Assembly (NCBI RefSeq): GCF_002531935.1
Contig: NZ_NWSV01000026.1
Span: forward strand, 28,572-92,571
Source of the DNA: Rhizobium chutanense
GTDB lineage: Bacteria; Pseudomonadota; Alphaproteobacteria; Rhizobiales; Rhizobiaceae
Length of the DNA: 64,000 nt
Direction of reading: 5' to 3'
Shown piece by piece: positions 52,112 to 58,630 of this stretch. The translations under genes were made by a program, and so were the position numbers. Within the stretch, counting starts at the first letter, position 1; the number at the start of each line of letters is the position of its first letter. The notes beneath the pieces are model-generated. The model was given only the letters and a program-made list of their open reading frames with translations. It ran no database searches and had not been told where the DNA came from.

Positions 52112-52537
52112 CTATTGCTCGTCCGGATGGTCTTTCATATAGGCTTCCCTTTCTTCCTTGCCGAACAAGGCTGAGTAATAGCCGCTGCAAACCAGGTATG
52201 AGCACTCATCCGGGTTGCCCGTTTGCCATCCCGGCTGGCAGAGGACGACGCGCTGGAATTTGGCGTTGCAAAGCCCGTGGTTTGCCAAGAGCCGCGGATC
52301 ATTTCCGAAATACGCGCTTATGGTGTCCTTGCGAGTCCATGCAGGAACGATTTTCCAATCAGCGGCGCCGCCCTCAGCGCTCACATTGCCGGTCGCGCAG
52401 AACGACCAATTCGAGATCACGACCGGCTGATCGCAGGAAAAAGCCTGAACGGCGCTTCCCAGCAGGATCGAAATCAATGCCAGCAGCCGCTGGCCACAGA
52501 CCATCGCGCCCTTCTTCTTCATGCCGATATTTCGCAT
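52112..52537 (-). CDS. Cysteine-rich secreted protein, cassette copy 1
   Basis: A 141-aa protein with a signal peptide (GQRLLALISILLGSAVQAFS, about residues 14-33). The mature part has six conserved cysteines shared with the paralogue at 57290-57667: CDQPVVISNW, SFCATG, the block NHGLCNAKFQRVVLCQPGW, and ECSYLVC. Six Cys suggests three disulfides in the periplasm or outside. I do not recognise the family. The ATG at 52537 is preceded by GGAGG at 5 bases' spacing. It is divergent from a short ORF across an 87-bp segment that is duplicated in copy 2. Confidence 0.8.
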   Translation of the reverse strand: MRNIGMKKKGAMVCGQRLLALISILLGSAVQAFSCDQPVVISNWSFCATGNVSAEGGAADWKIVPAWTRKDTISAYFGNDPRLLANHGLCNAKFQRVVLCQPGWQTGNPDECSYLVCSGYYSALFGKEEREAYMKDHPDEQ

Positions 52538-52586
52538 CTTTGCCTCCACCGCGCGCAACTACCCGTAACCGTCGGACGGGATCTGT

Positions 52587-52673
52587 GATCTAAGAAATCA
52601 ACCAAGATTATTTTCCTAGTTCATGGAATGTTCTTACGCTGGATCGCCAATGGTTGCAACCATGGAAGGTTGA
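52587..52673. promoter_or_regulatory. Duplicated divergent promoter segment, copy 1
   Basis: This 87-bp segment aligns without gaps to 57730-57816 (about 63 of 87 bases match by hand alignment). Invariant blocks include TATTTTCCTAGTTC, GTTCTT and TTGCAACCATGGAA. In both copies it separates the Cys-rich secreted gene (minus) from a short ORF (plus), so it probably carries both promoters and a shared regulatory site. Confidence 0.65.
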
Positions 52674-52870
52674 ATGTCGAACAATATTATCGCGATCGGC
52701 AATGGGCGCATGGCCGCCCGGCCCCACTCCCTGATCGGGATGCCGGCTTCGATTGCCGCTTCGATGAAGGCCCGCCGTGCCTCTTCCCGGTTTCGTTTGC
52801 CCGACATGACATCCGCGCAAACCGCGCAGGCCCGATCCAAAGCCGGACCCAGGCCGATGCTGCTTGTCAT
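52634..52870 (-). pseudogene. DUF982-like remnant
   Basis: An open frame of 78 codons on the minus strand whose residues 8-46 (GPALDRACAVCADVMSGKRN, then EEARRAFIEAAIEAGIPI) resemble the C-terminal half of DUF982 proteins, a small rhizobial family with the pattern GP..R.A...C..VL.G...., then AR.AF..AA.EA.I. The N-terminal half of the domain is missing and a stop lies just upstream. Downstream of residue 46 the sequence becomes the duplicated cassette (copy 1). I read this as a truncated fragment at a rearrangement junction. Confidence 0.4.
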
Positions 52871-52964
52871 CGCATCATCCTGGCCGCTGCCTCATAGCTT
52901 CATCATATTCGGATGGACAGGGGCCGGAGAGACGCTGCATGCCCACGCTGGAGTGAACGGATGA
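52674..52964 (+). CDS. Short ORF of cassette copy 1 (uncertain)
   Basis: A 96-codon frame starting MSNNIIAIGNGRMAARP. Its first ~17 codons match, at DNA level, the start of the 46-aa ORF of copy 2 (MSSKFFPIGGMTAW). From about 52733 on it is antisense to the DUF982-like remnant, so the rest may be non-homologous read-through created by rearrangement. It ends in ATGA overlapping the next gene's start, so it could still couple translation to the zinc-ribbon gene. Expression is unproven. Confidence 0.4.
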   Translation: MSNNIIAIGNGRMAARPHSLIGMPASIAASMKARRASSRFRLPDMTSAQTAQARSKAGPRPMLLVIASSWPLPHSFIIFGWTGAGETLHAHAGVNG

Positions 52965-53257
52965 ACGATATCTTGGCCTGCCCCTCGTGCGGATTGGATA
53001 AAACAGAAGCGATCGTCCACGGCGGCTCGTACATTCTGCGATGCGCCGCCTGCGGCGAAGCGATCGTCGCGACATCCTTCATGGCGATCTGCAACTTGGA
53101 TCATCCGTTTTCAGCCTTTGCCGATCCGGGTCCCGGCAAACGCCCCGGGCCGGAGATGCTGATCGCGCATGGGCCACTGCGGCAGATCTCACCGACAATC
53201 AGCGATGCGGCGCGTGAGGGAACGCTGATCCTTCTGATCCCCGAAGGCGCCCCATAG
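52961..53257 (+). CDS. Small zinc-ribbon protein
   Basis: A 98-aa protein with a CxxC...CxxC ribbon: LACPSCGLDKTEAIVHGGSY then ILRCAACGEAIVATSF (residues about 6-42). The C-terminal half is less structured (FADPGPGKRPGPEML) and ends in LILLIPEGAP. The ATG at 52961 overlaps the preceding ORF stop by 4 bp. Function unknown; possibly nucleic-acid binding. Confidence 0.7.
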   Translation: MNDILACPSCGLDKTEAIVHGGSYILRCAACGEAIVATSFMAICNLDHPFSAFADPGPGKRPGPEMLIAHGPLRQISPTISDAAREGTLILLIPEGAP

Positions 53258-53293
53258 CCTCGTCACTTTATGTCTGTCCCGTACTGCTGTGTA

Positions 53294-54169
53294 TCAGCCG
53301 ACCGACAGCCGCGCTGCACACCAATGCCAAACCGCATCGACCGCCTTTCGCGGCGATGACGAGCGCTTGCGGATGAGGAAATAGTCGGGTTCGATCGTCG
53401 TCGTCGCATCCGTCACCTGCACCAGCCGCCCGGCTTCGAGATCCGCCGCCACGAAAGCCCGGCATGCCAGAGCGACGCCCTGGCCGGCGAGCGCGGCATC
53501 GAGCGCCAGCGTCGTGTGGTTGAACACGGCGCCCGGCAGCTTCTCGCGCGATTGCAGGACGAGCGGCCAGGGACTGACGGTGTCGTGCAGAAGCGGCAGC
53601 GTGCGAAGCGCTGCGGCCGTCAGCGGCAGGGTGAGACCCTTGACCAGATGTGGACTGGCGACGGCGACGAGTTCCTGGCGAAACAGCAGCCTCGCCTCCA
53701 GGGAGGCCGGAAAAGGCTGGCGCGTCAGGCGCACGGCAATGTCCACCTGATCGCGATCGAAATCGGACAGCGCCTCGGTGGCGACCGTTCGCAGCTCGAC
53801 GTCGGGAAGGGCCGCCTTGAACTCGGCAAGCCGCGGGATCAACAGCTTGGCGGCGACGGTCGGGGTGACGCTGATCGTCACGGCGTCCGGCCGCGCGAGC
53901 AGCCGCCCCGTCGCCTCACCGAGCGTATCGAAGGCGCGGCTCACATCGGCAAGATAGGCCGCGCCCTGCGGGGTCAGGGCCAGGCCGCGTGGGAGCCGTT
54001 GAAACAACATCAGGCCGAGTTGATCTTCCAGCGCCCGCACCTGCTGCGCCACCGCTCCCTGCGAGACCCCGAGCTCTTCGGCGGCGGCGCGGAAATTCAG
54101 CCGGCGGCCCGAGACCTCGAAGGCGCGAAGGGCGTTCAGCGACGGCAGTTTGCGGCGAGGTTGGGCCAT
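53294..54169 (-). CDS. LysR-family transcriptional regulator (GcvA-like)
   Basis: A 291-aa regulator. The winged HTH is about residues 5-65 (LPSLNALRAFEVSGRRLNFR, AAEELGVSQGAVAQQVRALE), followed by the substrate-binding domain (about 90-285) with VTISVTPTVAAKLLIPRLAE. The SLNALRAFEV start and the DQVDIAVRLTR segment are typical of the GcvA/AmpR-like branch. It is divergent from an SDR gene, with a short dyad in the spacer, so it probably controls that gene. The start MAQPRRKLPSLN at 54169 fits the family. Confidence 0.92.
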   Translation of the reverse strand: MAQPRRKLPSLNALRAFEVSGRRLNFRAAAEELGVSQGAVAQQVRALEDQLGLMLFQRLPRGLALTPQGAAYLADVSRAFDTLGEATGRLLARPDAVTISVTPTVAAKLLIPRLAEFKAALPDVELRTVATEALSDFDRDQVDIAVRLTRQPFPASLEARLLFRQELVAVASPHLVKGLTLPLTAAALRTLPLLHDTVSPWPLVLQSREKLPGAVFNHTTLALDAALAGQGVALACRAFVAADLEAGRLVQVTDATTTIEPDYFLIRKRSSSPRKAVDAVWHWCAARLSVG

Positions 54170-54191
54170 TGGGTTTTTCGGGAACAATCCA

Positions 54192-54204
54192 GTAGATTTT
54201 CTAC
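54192..54204. promoter_or_regulatory. Candidate LysR-type operator
   Basis: GTAGA-TTT-TCTAC is a perfect dyad in the 116-bp spacer between the divergent LysR and SDR genes, 22 bp upstream of the LysR start, a typical place for an autoregulatory LysR box. Confidence 0.5.
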
Positions 54205-54285
54205 AGTCTGACATGTTTCTTTCTGACGCGAAAGTCGGCGCCGTCTCTGGCATACTGCTGCGCAATTCAACGATTGGAGGCTCCG

Positions 54286-54990
54286 ATGCCGAACGAAAAA
54301 GTCGCTCTCATTACCGCAGGCGGTTCCGGCATGGGTGCCGCCGCGGCAAGGAAACTGGCCGCGGACGGCTATCGCATTGCGGTGCTCTCCTCCTCGGGCA
54401 AGGGCGAGGCGCTCGCCAGGGAATTGGGCGGCGTCGGCGTCACCGGCTCGAACCTGGTGAACGAGGATGTGAAGCGGCTCGTCGATCTGACGATGGAGAA
54501 ATGGGGGCGGATCGACGCGCTGGTCAATTCCGCCGGCCATGGCCCGCGCGCGCCGATCCTCGAAATCTCCGACGAGGACTGGCACAAGGGTCTGGAGGTC
54601 TATTTCCTCAGCGCCGTGCGGCCGATCCGGCTGGTCGCGCCGATCATGGAGGCGCAAGGGGGCGGGGCCATCGTCAACATCTCGACGGCATGGGCCTTCG
54701 AGCCGTCTGCGATGTTCCCGACGTCGGCCTTTGCCCGGGCGGGACTGGCGAGCTTCACCAAGATCTTCGCCGATACCTATGCGGCCAAGAACATCCGCAT
54801 GAACAACGTCCTGCCCGGTTGGATCGACAGCCTGCCCGCCACCGACGAACGGCGCAACAGCGTGCCGATGGGCCGCTACGGCACGGCCGAGGAAATTGCG
54901 GCGACGGTTGCCTTCCTGCTCTCCGAAGGCGCTGGCTACATCACCGGCCAGAACATCCGCGTCGATGGCGGCATTACCCGTTCCATCTGA
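54286..54990 (+). CDS. Short-chain dehydrogenase/reductase
   Basis: A 234-aa SDR. Cofactor motif is ALITAGGSGMGAAAARKLAA (TGxxxGxG-like, about 7-26), the NAG-equivalent is LVNSAGHGPRAPIL (about 81), and the catalytic Ser region is IVNISTAWAFEPSAMFPTSA. The usual YxxxK is replaced: after FPTSAFARAGLASFTK the Tyr position carries Phe (SAFARAG), so catalysis may be altered. The C-terminus YITGQNIRVDGGITRS is standard. GGAGG precedes the ATG at 54286. Confidence 0.88.
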   Translation: MPNEKVALITAGGSGMGAAAARKLAADGYRIAVLSSSGKGEALARELGGVGVTGSNLVNEDVKRLVDLTMEKWGRIDALVNSAGHGPRAPILEISDEDWHKGLEVYFLSAVRPIRLVAPIMEAQGGGAIVNISTAWAFEPSAMFPTSAFARAGLASFTKIFADTYAAKNIRMNNVLPGWIDSLPATDERRNSVPMGRYGTAEEIAATVAFLLSEGAGYITGQNIRVDGGITRSI

Positions 54991-54998
54991 GTGAGGTC

Positions 54999-55607
54999 AT
55001 GGAGATCGATCATGAAGCCGGGCCGCCGAACCTCACCGAGATAGACGCGTCGGCATGGCGAGAACTGGAAGCGGCAGCGTCAAACCCGCAATCGGGTTTC
55101 CGGTTCCTGAACCTCTGCTCCGTCGATGCCGAGGCGAGGCCACAGGCGCGCATGGTGGTGCTGCGGCGCGCCGACCGGTCCTTGCGGCTTCTGGAATTTC
55201 ACACCGATGTGCGCAGCCCGAAATGGCTTGAGCTTTCGGCAAATCCGCATGCGACGGTGCTCGGCTTCTGCGCGCAGACACGGCTGCAGTTTCGGCTTCA
55301 GGGGACGGTCGAACGCCATGCCCCTGGAAGTCATCAGGCCAACGCCGCCTGGGACAGGCTCTCCGCCTGGACTGGGATGACCTATGCCGGCGGTCCGCCC
55401 GGCGACGAGCTTGCCGTTGACGCCATCGATGCGGCGGCTCTGCCGAAGCCTGCAGATGCGGCCGAGGGAAAGCCGCATTTCGGCCTGTTGATCTTTCGCG
55501 CCCGGGCGCTGGACTGGTTCCAGCTGCGCAGTCAGGGCAACCGAAGGGCGCTGCTGGCCTATGACGAGACGGGCGCTCTTGCCGCCAGCCGATGGGTCAA
55601 TCCATGA
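54999..55607 (+). CDS. Pyridoxamine 5'-phosphate oxidase-related FMN-binding protein
   Basis: A 202-aa split-barrel flavoprotein. The N-terminal half has FRFLNLCSVDAEARPQARMV and VLRRADRSLRLLEFHTDVRS, where PNPOx-like proteins bind FMN phosphate. The C-terminus ends RALLAYDETGALAASRWVNP, like the WxxxRLxP end of PdxH but without its Arg-Leu. It is more like the Alr4036/general stress FMN-binding group than true PdxH. It begins 8 bp after the SDR stop, so the two form an operon. Confidence 0.85.
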   Translation: MEIDHEAGPPNLTEIDASAWRELEAAASNPQSGFRFLNLCSVDAEARPQARMVVLRRADRSLRLLEFHTDVRSPKWLELSANPHATVLGFCAQTRLQFRLQGTVERHAPGSHQANAAWDRLSAWTGMTYAGGPPGDELAVDAIDAAALPKPADAAEGKPHFGLLIFRARALDWFQLRSQGNRRALLAYDETGALAASRWVNP

Positions 55608-55625
55608 CAGGGATCGGTGGCGCCC

Positions 55626-57119
55626 TCACGGGGCCAGCCGCACGACAATCGAAGCGCCGGGAACCCGCAACTGTTCGGCGAGCGCCTCCAATTCTTTCCC
55701 ATCCGTCCCCCCCAGAACAAAGTGGTCACCCATGATCGGCTCCCTCGTCCAGGGTTCCATCACCACCTTGTCGTTGATCAGCACCTGCGTCTGCCGTCCC
55801 AATGCTGCCTGCGTGAAATCGTGGAAAGCGGCGGCGCTTTCCGGGGTGAGCACGATATTCAGGCCCCGGTCGGAGGACACGGGAGACCGGACAACCTCCA
55901 CGCTCTTCACCTTAAGCGCGATCGGCGCGATCGCCTTGGCCTCCTCATTGCCTGCGGCAACGGTCGTATCCGGCGATGCCGTCGGCGGGGCAGGAGGTGT
56001 CGAAAGCTCATCCATGATGCCCGGCTCGGCCTTGGCCGATGGCAGTGGCTCCACGCGCAGATCGGAGGTCGGCAGATCCTTTGCCGTCAGGACCGTGGGA
56101 AGCGGCAAGCGCGCCGGCATATCCTCGCGCAGGATGTGGGTATATGCGCGGAACGTTGCGCCGCCGGTCGTGAGGCTGACGATCTCGGTTGCTTCGACCG
56201 CCGAACCATCGTCCAGCGACACCACGAATTTGCCGCTTCGGGTCTTGCTGGCGCGTTTGACGGAAGCCAGTTGATCGGCGGCAAGACTTTTTACCCGGTC
56301 GGGGGAAGCCGCCATTATCTTTGCGATCGCCATCTGCTGCGACTGGCTGAACGCCGCGGCATCGAATTCGTCCGACAGGGAAAGGGTCGCGGTGCGCGAG
56401 ACCGCGTCGGTAGATTCCAGGATCCAGGTCGACACCACGGGGACATCGACGCCGCCATATTCCTCGGTTTGCGACACCGTCACGGCCTGGCCGATCTGCA
56501 TGACCTCGTCCTGATAGGATTGCCCCGTTGCAAGCAGCATTGCCTCCGGCACCAAGGCGGCCGCAATTTGCAGAGGATTCTGCTCTATTTTGCTGATGAT
56601 GTCATCGACACCGCTTGCCCGCGTCGCGGAGGTGCCGGCTGCGGCGACCCCACCCGGCCCATTGGCGGCCATCTCCCTGATATGTGCCAGGATCCGATCG
56701 ACGCCGAACAGGGTGTTGGGCTGGCCTTTCAGGTCCGTTTCCAGCTCGAGCGTTGCGGTGCCATAGGCTGTCAGGGAATTCCGATAGAGCAGGTTCATCC
56801 GATAGCTGTCGGCAGGGCCGGCGGTGCCGGCCGGCAAGTCGGCGTTGAGAGACCAGCGGACCCGCATGCCGTTTTGATCCCGCGACAGGACGGCCATGCG
56901 CTGGCGAAACGCACCGCGTATCGTCACCGGCAAGGCGCCCGGTTTGTCGAGCCAGAACGACATATCGGTTTCGGTGGCTTTTTGAATGCTGTAGCCACGC
57001 TCGACGCCGGTCGCCGGCGCATAGGCCGGGATTGTGATGTCATCGGCGGACCATGCCGGATGGGAGAGCGTGGCGCATGCGCACAACCAGACAACTCTTC
57101 TCCAGTGCGGTGATTTCAT
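55626..57119 (-). CDS. Secreted protein with SecD P1-head-like C-terminal domain
   Basis: A 497-aa exported protein (signal peptide about residues 1-25, VVWLCACATLSHPAWSADDI). The first ~360 residues show no motif I know. After a Pro/Ala/Thr-rich linker (LSTPPAPPTASPDTTVAAGN, about 375-395), the last ~90 residues resemble the SecDF P1 head: LNIVLTPESAAAFHDFTQAA, then QTQVLINDKVVMEPWTREPI and MGDHFVLGG. In SecD this domain moves to assist translocation; here it is not attached to a translocase. Function unknown. An AGAGG Shine-Dalgarno supports the ATG at 57119. Confidence 0.78.
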   Translation of the reverse strand: MKSPHWRRVVWLCACATLSHPAWSADDITIPAYAPATGVERGYSIQKATETDMSFWLDKPGALPVTIRGAFRQRMAVLSRDQNGMRVRWSLNADLPAGTAGPADSYRMNLLYRNSLTAYGTATLELETDLKGQPNTLFGVDRILAHIREMAANGPGGVAAAGTSATRASGVDDIISKIEQNPLQIAAALVPEAMLLATGQSYQDEVMQIGQAVTVSQTEEYGGVDVPVVSTWILESTDAVSRTATLSLSDEFDAAAFSQSQQMAIAKIMAASPDRVKSLAADQLASVKRASKTRSGKFVVSLDDGSAVEATEIVSLTTGGATFRAYTHILREDMPARLPLPTVLTAKDLPTSDLRVEPLPSAKAEPGIMDELSTPPAPPTASPDTTVAAGNEEAKAIAPIALKVKSVEVVRSPVSSDRGLNIVLTPESAAAFHDFTQAALGRQTQVLINDKVVMEPWTREPIMGDHFVLGGTDGKELEALAEQLRVPGASIVVRLAP

Positions 57120-57289
57120 GCCGTCAGGACCTCTAAACATTGAAGGTAGTGGCGCGCCTTTCGGCTGCCGGCCGCGAGCTTATTTGCTTGTCGTGGCGAT
57201 GGGTAGTGCCGACGCCTCGATAATCGTTTTACGTGAAGCTGGGCTCAAAATCGAAATCCGGAAGATCAAGCCCCCGCCTCTCCCTTCAG

Positions 57290-57667
57290 CTAAAAGGTCT
57301 TCTCCCGACCCCTTTCGGATTCTCTTTCCCACGAGGCGCCGTCGCAAATGCGATAAGAGCATTCGTCCTTGTTGCCTTCGTCCCATCCCGGCAGGCAGAC
57401 AACGACGCGGTGGAACTTGGCGTTGCAAAGCCCGTGGTTTGCCAAAACACGCGGCTCGTTCCAGAAATACCGGCTTATAGCCTTGTTGCGAGTCCATTCA
57501 GGCACGGCCTTCCAATCAGCCTCACCACCCTCTTCGCTCAACGCAGCGATCTGACAGGACTTCCAGTTGGACAGCACGATGGGCTGATCGCAAGGAAAGG
57601 CATGGATGGCGCTGACAAGTAGTATCGAAAGCGATGCCAGCAACCGCTTCCCGTAAATGCCGATCAT
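57290..57667 (-). CDS. Cysteine-rich secreted protein, cassette copy 2
   Basis: A 125-aa paralogue of the protein at 52112-52537. Signal peptide GKRLLASLSILLVSAIHAFP (about residues 6-25). The six cysteines are in the same pattern: CDQPIVLSNW, KSCQIAA, NHGLCNAKFHRVVVCLPGW and ECSYRIC. The C-terminus is Arg/Glu-rich (SWERESERGREKTF) and differs from copy 1. The start is ATG at 57667; an ATG three codons earlier touches the GGAG. No known family recognised. Confidence 0.8.
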   Translation of the reverse strand: MIGIYGKRLLASLSILLVSAIHAFPCDQPIVLSNWKSCQIAALSEEGGEADWKAVPEWTRNKAISRYFWNEPRVLANHGLCNAKFHRVVVCLPGWDEGNKDECSYRICDGASWERESERGREKTF

Positions 57668-57729
57668 TCGCGTCATCTCCTGTCGCGTGTGATTCATCCC
57701 TGTTATCATCCTAGCAGGAAGACCTCGGT

Positions 57730-57816
57730 GATATAAGATCAAAACTAAGAATATTTTCCTAGTTCCTGGATCGTTCTTGCGCTAGGCTGCCCGCAATTGC
57801 AACCATGGAATGCCGG
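57730..57816. promoter_or_regulatory. Duplicated divergent promoter segment, copy 2
   Basis: Counterpart of 52587-52673, same length. It also contains CTAAGAA-TATT-TTCCTAG, a dyad with one mismatch, which is less symmetric in copy 1. Confidence 0.65.
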
Positions 57817-57957
57817 ATGTCGAGCAAATTTTTCCCTATCGGCGGCATGACCGCCTGGACGAGCCTTGGCCGTCGCCCGCTTTATGAGCAGAATTCCCGG
57901 CCTCGCAGGGTGGATGATTTGCTGAAGGAGCGGCGGGTGGAAAGGGCGAGGGGCTGA
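57817..57957 (+). CDS. 46-aa ORF of cassette copy 2, coupled to the downstream gene
   Basis: A short ORF that starts MSSKFFPIGGMTAWTSLGRR, continues with YEQNSRPRRVDDLLKERRVE and ends RARG. Its TGA overlaps the ATG of the next gene (TGATG at 57955-57959), a hallmark of translational coupling. Its 5' end is conserved in copy 1. The C-terminal half is basic and helical-looking. It might be a regulatory leader peptide or a small DNA- or protein-binding partner. Confidence 0.6.
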   Translation: MSSKFFPIGGMTAWTSLGRRPLYEQNSRPRRVDDLLKERRVERARG

Positions 57958-58544
57958 TGGCGGAATTCAACCCTCGCGACAAGAGCCGAACCAGTGCGGG
58001 CAAGACGCGGGCGTTGGTGCGTAAGCATACCGCTCCGCCGAGCGGCACGGATGACGGCAGCCTTCGCTGGCAGTGGTTGACGATCCAACTGCTGGAATCC
58101 CCGGCTTTCACCACATTGAGCGCCAATGCCTGCCGGGCTTTCTTCCGCATCGTCATCGAGCATACCGCGCACGCAGCACTGGAGAACGGCAAGCTTGTCG
58201 TCACGCATCCGCAATTCGTCTCCTACGGCGTCACCGGCGAATATGTCGCCGATGCGCTCGATGAGCTGGAATATAAGGGGTTGATAAAAGTGCGCCGCGG
58301 CCGGGCCGGCAGCGGCGTCGCCCATCCCAACCGCTTCACGCTGACATTTGTCGGCGATCATGAAGGTGCGCCATCCACCGACGAGTGGAAGCGGTGCACG
58401 GCCGAAAACTGCCGGAAATGGTCCGAGACCGACCGCAAGCTTGCTGCCGACAAACGCGGCCGCCTCGGCAGGAAGAAAAAAACGCCGCTTCGGAATCCCG
58501 AAATACTGCCGCTTCGGGATTCCGAAATCCGCCGCGCTTCCTGA
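57957..58544 (+). CDS. Possible winged-helix replication-initiator-like protein with embedded repeats
   Basis: A 195-aa basic protein. Residues about 30-130 look like a winged-helix domain: RWQWLTIQLLESPAFTTLSA, ACRAFFRIVIEHTAHAALEN, VTGEYVADALDELEYKGLIK and VRRGRAGSGVAHPNRFTLTF, similar in layout to N-terminal domains of phage and plasmid replication initiators. The C-terminal tail is Lys/Arg-rich and ends with two related units, PLRNPEI and PLRDSEI, encoded by near-palindromic DNA repeats (58489-58526). A third repeat lies 47 bp after the stop codon. This recalls initiators such as lambda O, whose gene contains its own iterons. The family was not recognised with certainty. Confidence 0.65.
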   Translation: MAEFNPRDKSRTSAGKTRALVRKHTAPPSGTDDGSLRWQWLTIQLLESPAFTTLSANACRAFFRIVIEHTAHAALENGKLVVTHPQFVSYGVTGEYVADALDELEYKGLIKVRRGRAGSGVAHPNRFTLTFVGDHEGAPSTDEWKRCTAENCRKWSETDRKLAADKRGRLGRKKKTPLRNPEILPLRDSEIRRAS

Positions 58545-58605
58545 GAGGTGAGCCCGGAGGAATATGGAATGATTTCAATGCCGCAGCCAATTTCGGGATT
58601 CCGAA
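58489..58605. repeat. Three copies of a 14-bp interrupted palindrome
   Basis: TTCGGGATTCCGAA occurs at 58513-58526 and 58592-58605, and its reverse complement TTCGGAATCCCGAA at 58489-58502. Each is TTCGG-N4-CCGAA. Around the first two, flanks GCCGC and AT are also shared, so they are 21-bp direct repeats (24-bp period) that differ only in the central four bases, AATC versus GATT. Two copies lie inside the upstream gene and one behind it. They look like binding sites for a dimeric protein, possibly the product of that gene. Confidence 0.85.
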
Positions 58606-58630
58606 CTGCTATATAGAGTCTGGTGGGGAG

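Noticed and set aside
57728..57745. A FixK/FNR-like box in the copy-2 cassette promoter (TTGATCTTATATCA on the minus strand)
   Set aside because: Half-sites are spaced by five bases instead of four and the equivalent position in copy 1 does not match.
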